Shown one piece after another: positions 4,677-5,288 of a stretch of DNA of 5,288 bases. Location: positions 1 through 5,288 of the forward strand of contig JAUWHU010000462.1 in assembly GCA_030605705.1 (NCBI GenBank), given 5' to 3'. Origin of the DNA: Thermoflexia bacterium (lineage in GTDB: Bacteria; Chloroflexota; Anaerolineae; B4-G1; SLSP01). How positions within the stretch are numbered: position 1 is the stretch's first letter; each line of letters opens with the position of its first letter. Below the pieces are notes generated by a model. The model did not search any database, was not told the origin of the DNA, and saw only the letters and a list, made by a program, of their open reading frames with translations. The position numbers and the translations under genes were made by a program.

Positions 4677-5288
4677 ATGCCTAAAGTGATTACAGTAGCG
4701 TCTCAAAAAGGCGGGGTGGGGAAAACCACCACGGTCATCAACCTGGCTCACGGGTTGACCTTGAGAAACAAGACCGTGGTGGCGGTAGATTTCGACCCGC
4801 AAGGACAAGTAGCCATTGCCCTGGGGATCAACCCGGAGCCGGGGATTTTCAATGCTTTTGTCAGCGGACTGTCCTTAGCACAGGTCGTCCGAGATTCAAG
4901 CCGGAAGGACCTTTGGCTCATTCCGGGCGACAAGCGCACCCTCACCGCGCAAGTGGTGCTCCAGGCAGAAGGACATGACGTACTGAAAGCGGTTGAGGAT
5001 ATCTTTGTCAAACCCTGGAACGGCCAGCCCGACTTCGTGATTTTTGATACAGCCCCCTCAGTCGGTGGCCTCCAAGAAGCTGCCTTAGCCGTCGCTGATC
5101 TGGTCATCATTCCGGCCGCGACTGATCACCTGGCACTGTTCGGTCTTACCGGATTACTGGAAACGCTGAACAATTTACAGCAGCATCATGGGTGGTTAGG
5201 ACGCGTAGCCGTGTTACCAACGTTCTACGACGAGGTAACACGGGCCAGCCGCGATAACCTGAAAAAGATAGCCGCGCAAATAGCAGCC
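4677..5288 (+). CDS. parA: ParA-family partition ATPase, N-terminal 204 residues (3' end outside the window)
   Basis: The frame is open from ATG 4677 to the window edge. ParA proteins bind ATP and nucleoid DNA as dimers and, with a centromere-binding partner, distribute plasmids or chromosome origins. The deviant Walker A is K11-G-G-V-G-K16-T-T near the N-terminus, with the signature lysine at 11. Walker A' is 'VVAVDFDPQGQVA' (D38, D40, P41, Q42, G43), and Walker B is 'FVIFDTAPSVG' (D124). 'DLVIIPAATDHLAL' follows, as in the family. The Walker A begins at residue 11, so the long N-terminal HTH domain of type Ia (P1/F) ParA is absent; it resembles type Ib, Soj-like or MinD-like forms. MinD is less likely given the DPQG motif and the repeats upstream. 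The partner gene is probably just past the edge. Expression may be controlled by a protein binding the repeat array (inference). Confidence 0.93.
   Translation, partial: MPKVITVASQKGGVGKTTTVINLAHGLTLRNKTVVAVDFDPQGQVAIALGINPEPGIFNAFVSGLSLAQVVRDSSRKDLWLIPGDKRTLTAQVVLQAEGHDVLKAVEDIFVKPWNGQPDFVIFDTAPSVGGLQEAALAVADLVIIPAATDHLALFGLTGLLETLNNLQQHHGWLGRVAVLPTFYDEVTRASRDNLKKIAAQIAA

Noticed and set aside
5045..5051. TGATACA in parA as a tenth repeat
   Set aside because: It is a 6-of-7 match isolated in the conserved Walker B codons (F-D-T-A), so it is explained by coding.
4748..5110. 120-residue - strand frame opposite parA
   Set aside because: parA in the opposite strand has all the Walker motifs; the - strand product has no recognisable features.

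Overview
The window looks like the backbone of a plasmid, or of an integrative or conjugative element, in a bacterium. It holds the 3' end of a single-stranded DNA-binding protein gene (ssb), a run of small uncharacterised genes, a tightly packed set of membrane-protein genes, an FtsK/TraB-like DNA-pumping ATPase, an array of short direct repeats, and the start of a parA partition gene. All genes are on the + strand. I saw no rRNA, tRNA, transposase, CRISPR array or convincing sigma-70 promoter. The host is probably Chloroflexota (an inference, low to moderate confidence). The SSB region with the 'VWTRQDG...GASYEITAS' pattern and the Ala/Thr/Gln-rich 'QTATAIA' repeat protein both recall proteins I associate with that phylum.

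Layout. 1-314: 5'-truncated ssb. 315-394: short gap with a hairpin. 395-733: hypothetical protein of 112 residues carrying an exact 18-bp palindrome inside its coding sequence. 734-830: gap with a 6-bp-stem hairpin just after the stop. 831-4572: five genes that abut or overlap: a small helical protein, a two-TM Gln-rich protein, a two-TM Ala-rich protein, a lipoprotein with an 18-residue repeat and a second membrane anchor, and a soluble FtsK/TraB-type ATPase with a C-terminal winged-helix-like region. 4558-4649: nine TGATACG direct repeats that start inside the ATPase gene and supply its stop codon. 4677 to the end: a Walker-type ParA without an N-terminal DNA-binding domain, cut by the window edge.

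How the genes may work together (inference). The motor has no membrane segment of its own, while the three genes just before it encode membrane proteins with predicted helical or coiled-coil regions and are translationally coupled. This suggests a split FtsK/TraB-like machine: separate membrane subunits plus a cytosolic DNA pump. The repeat array lies between the pump and parA. It could be a centromere and operator for a ParA/small-CBP partition system, or the loading site (like clt/TRS of Streptomyces TraB) read by the pump's own winged helix. It could also serve both. This split between membrane subunits and motor, with a shared DNA site, is the most interesting part of the window.
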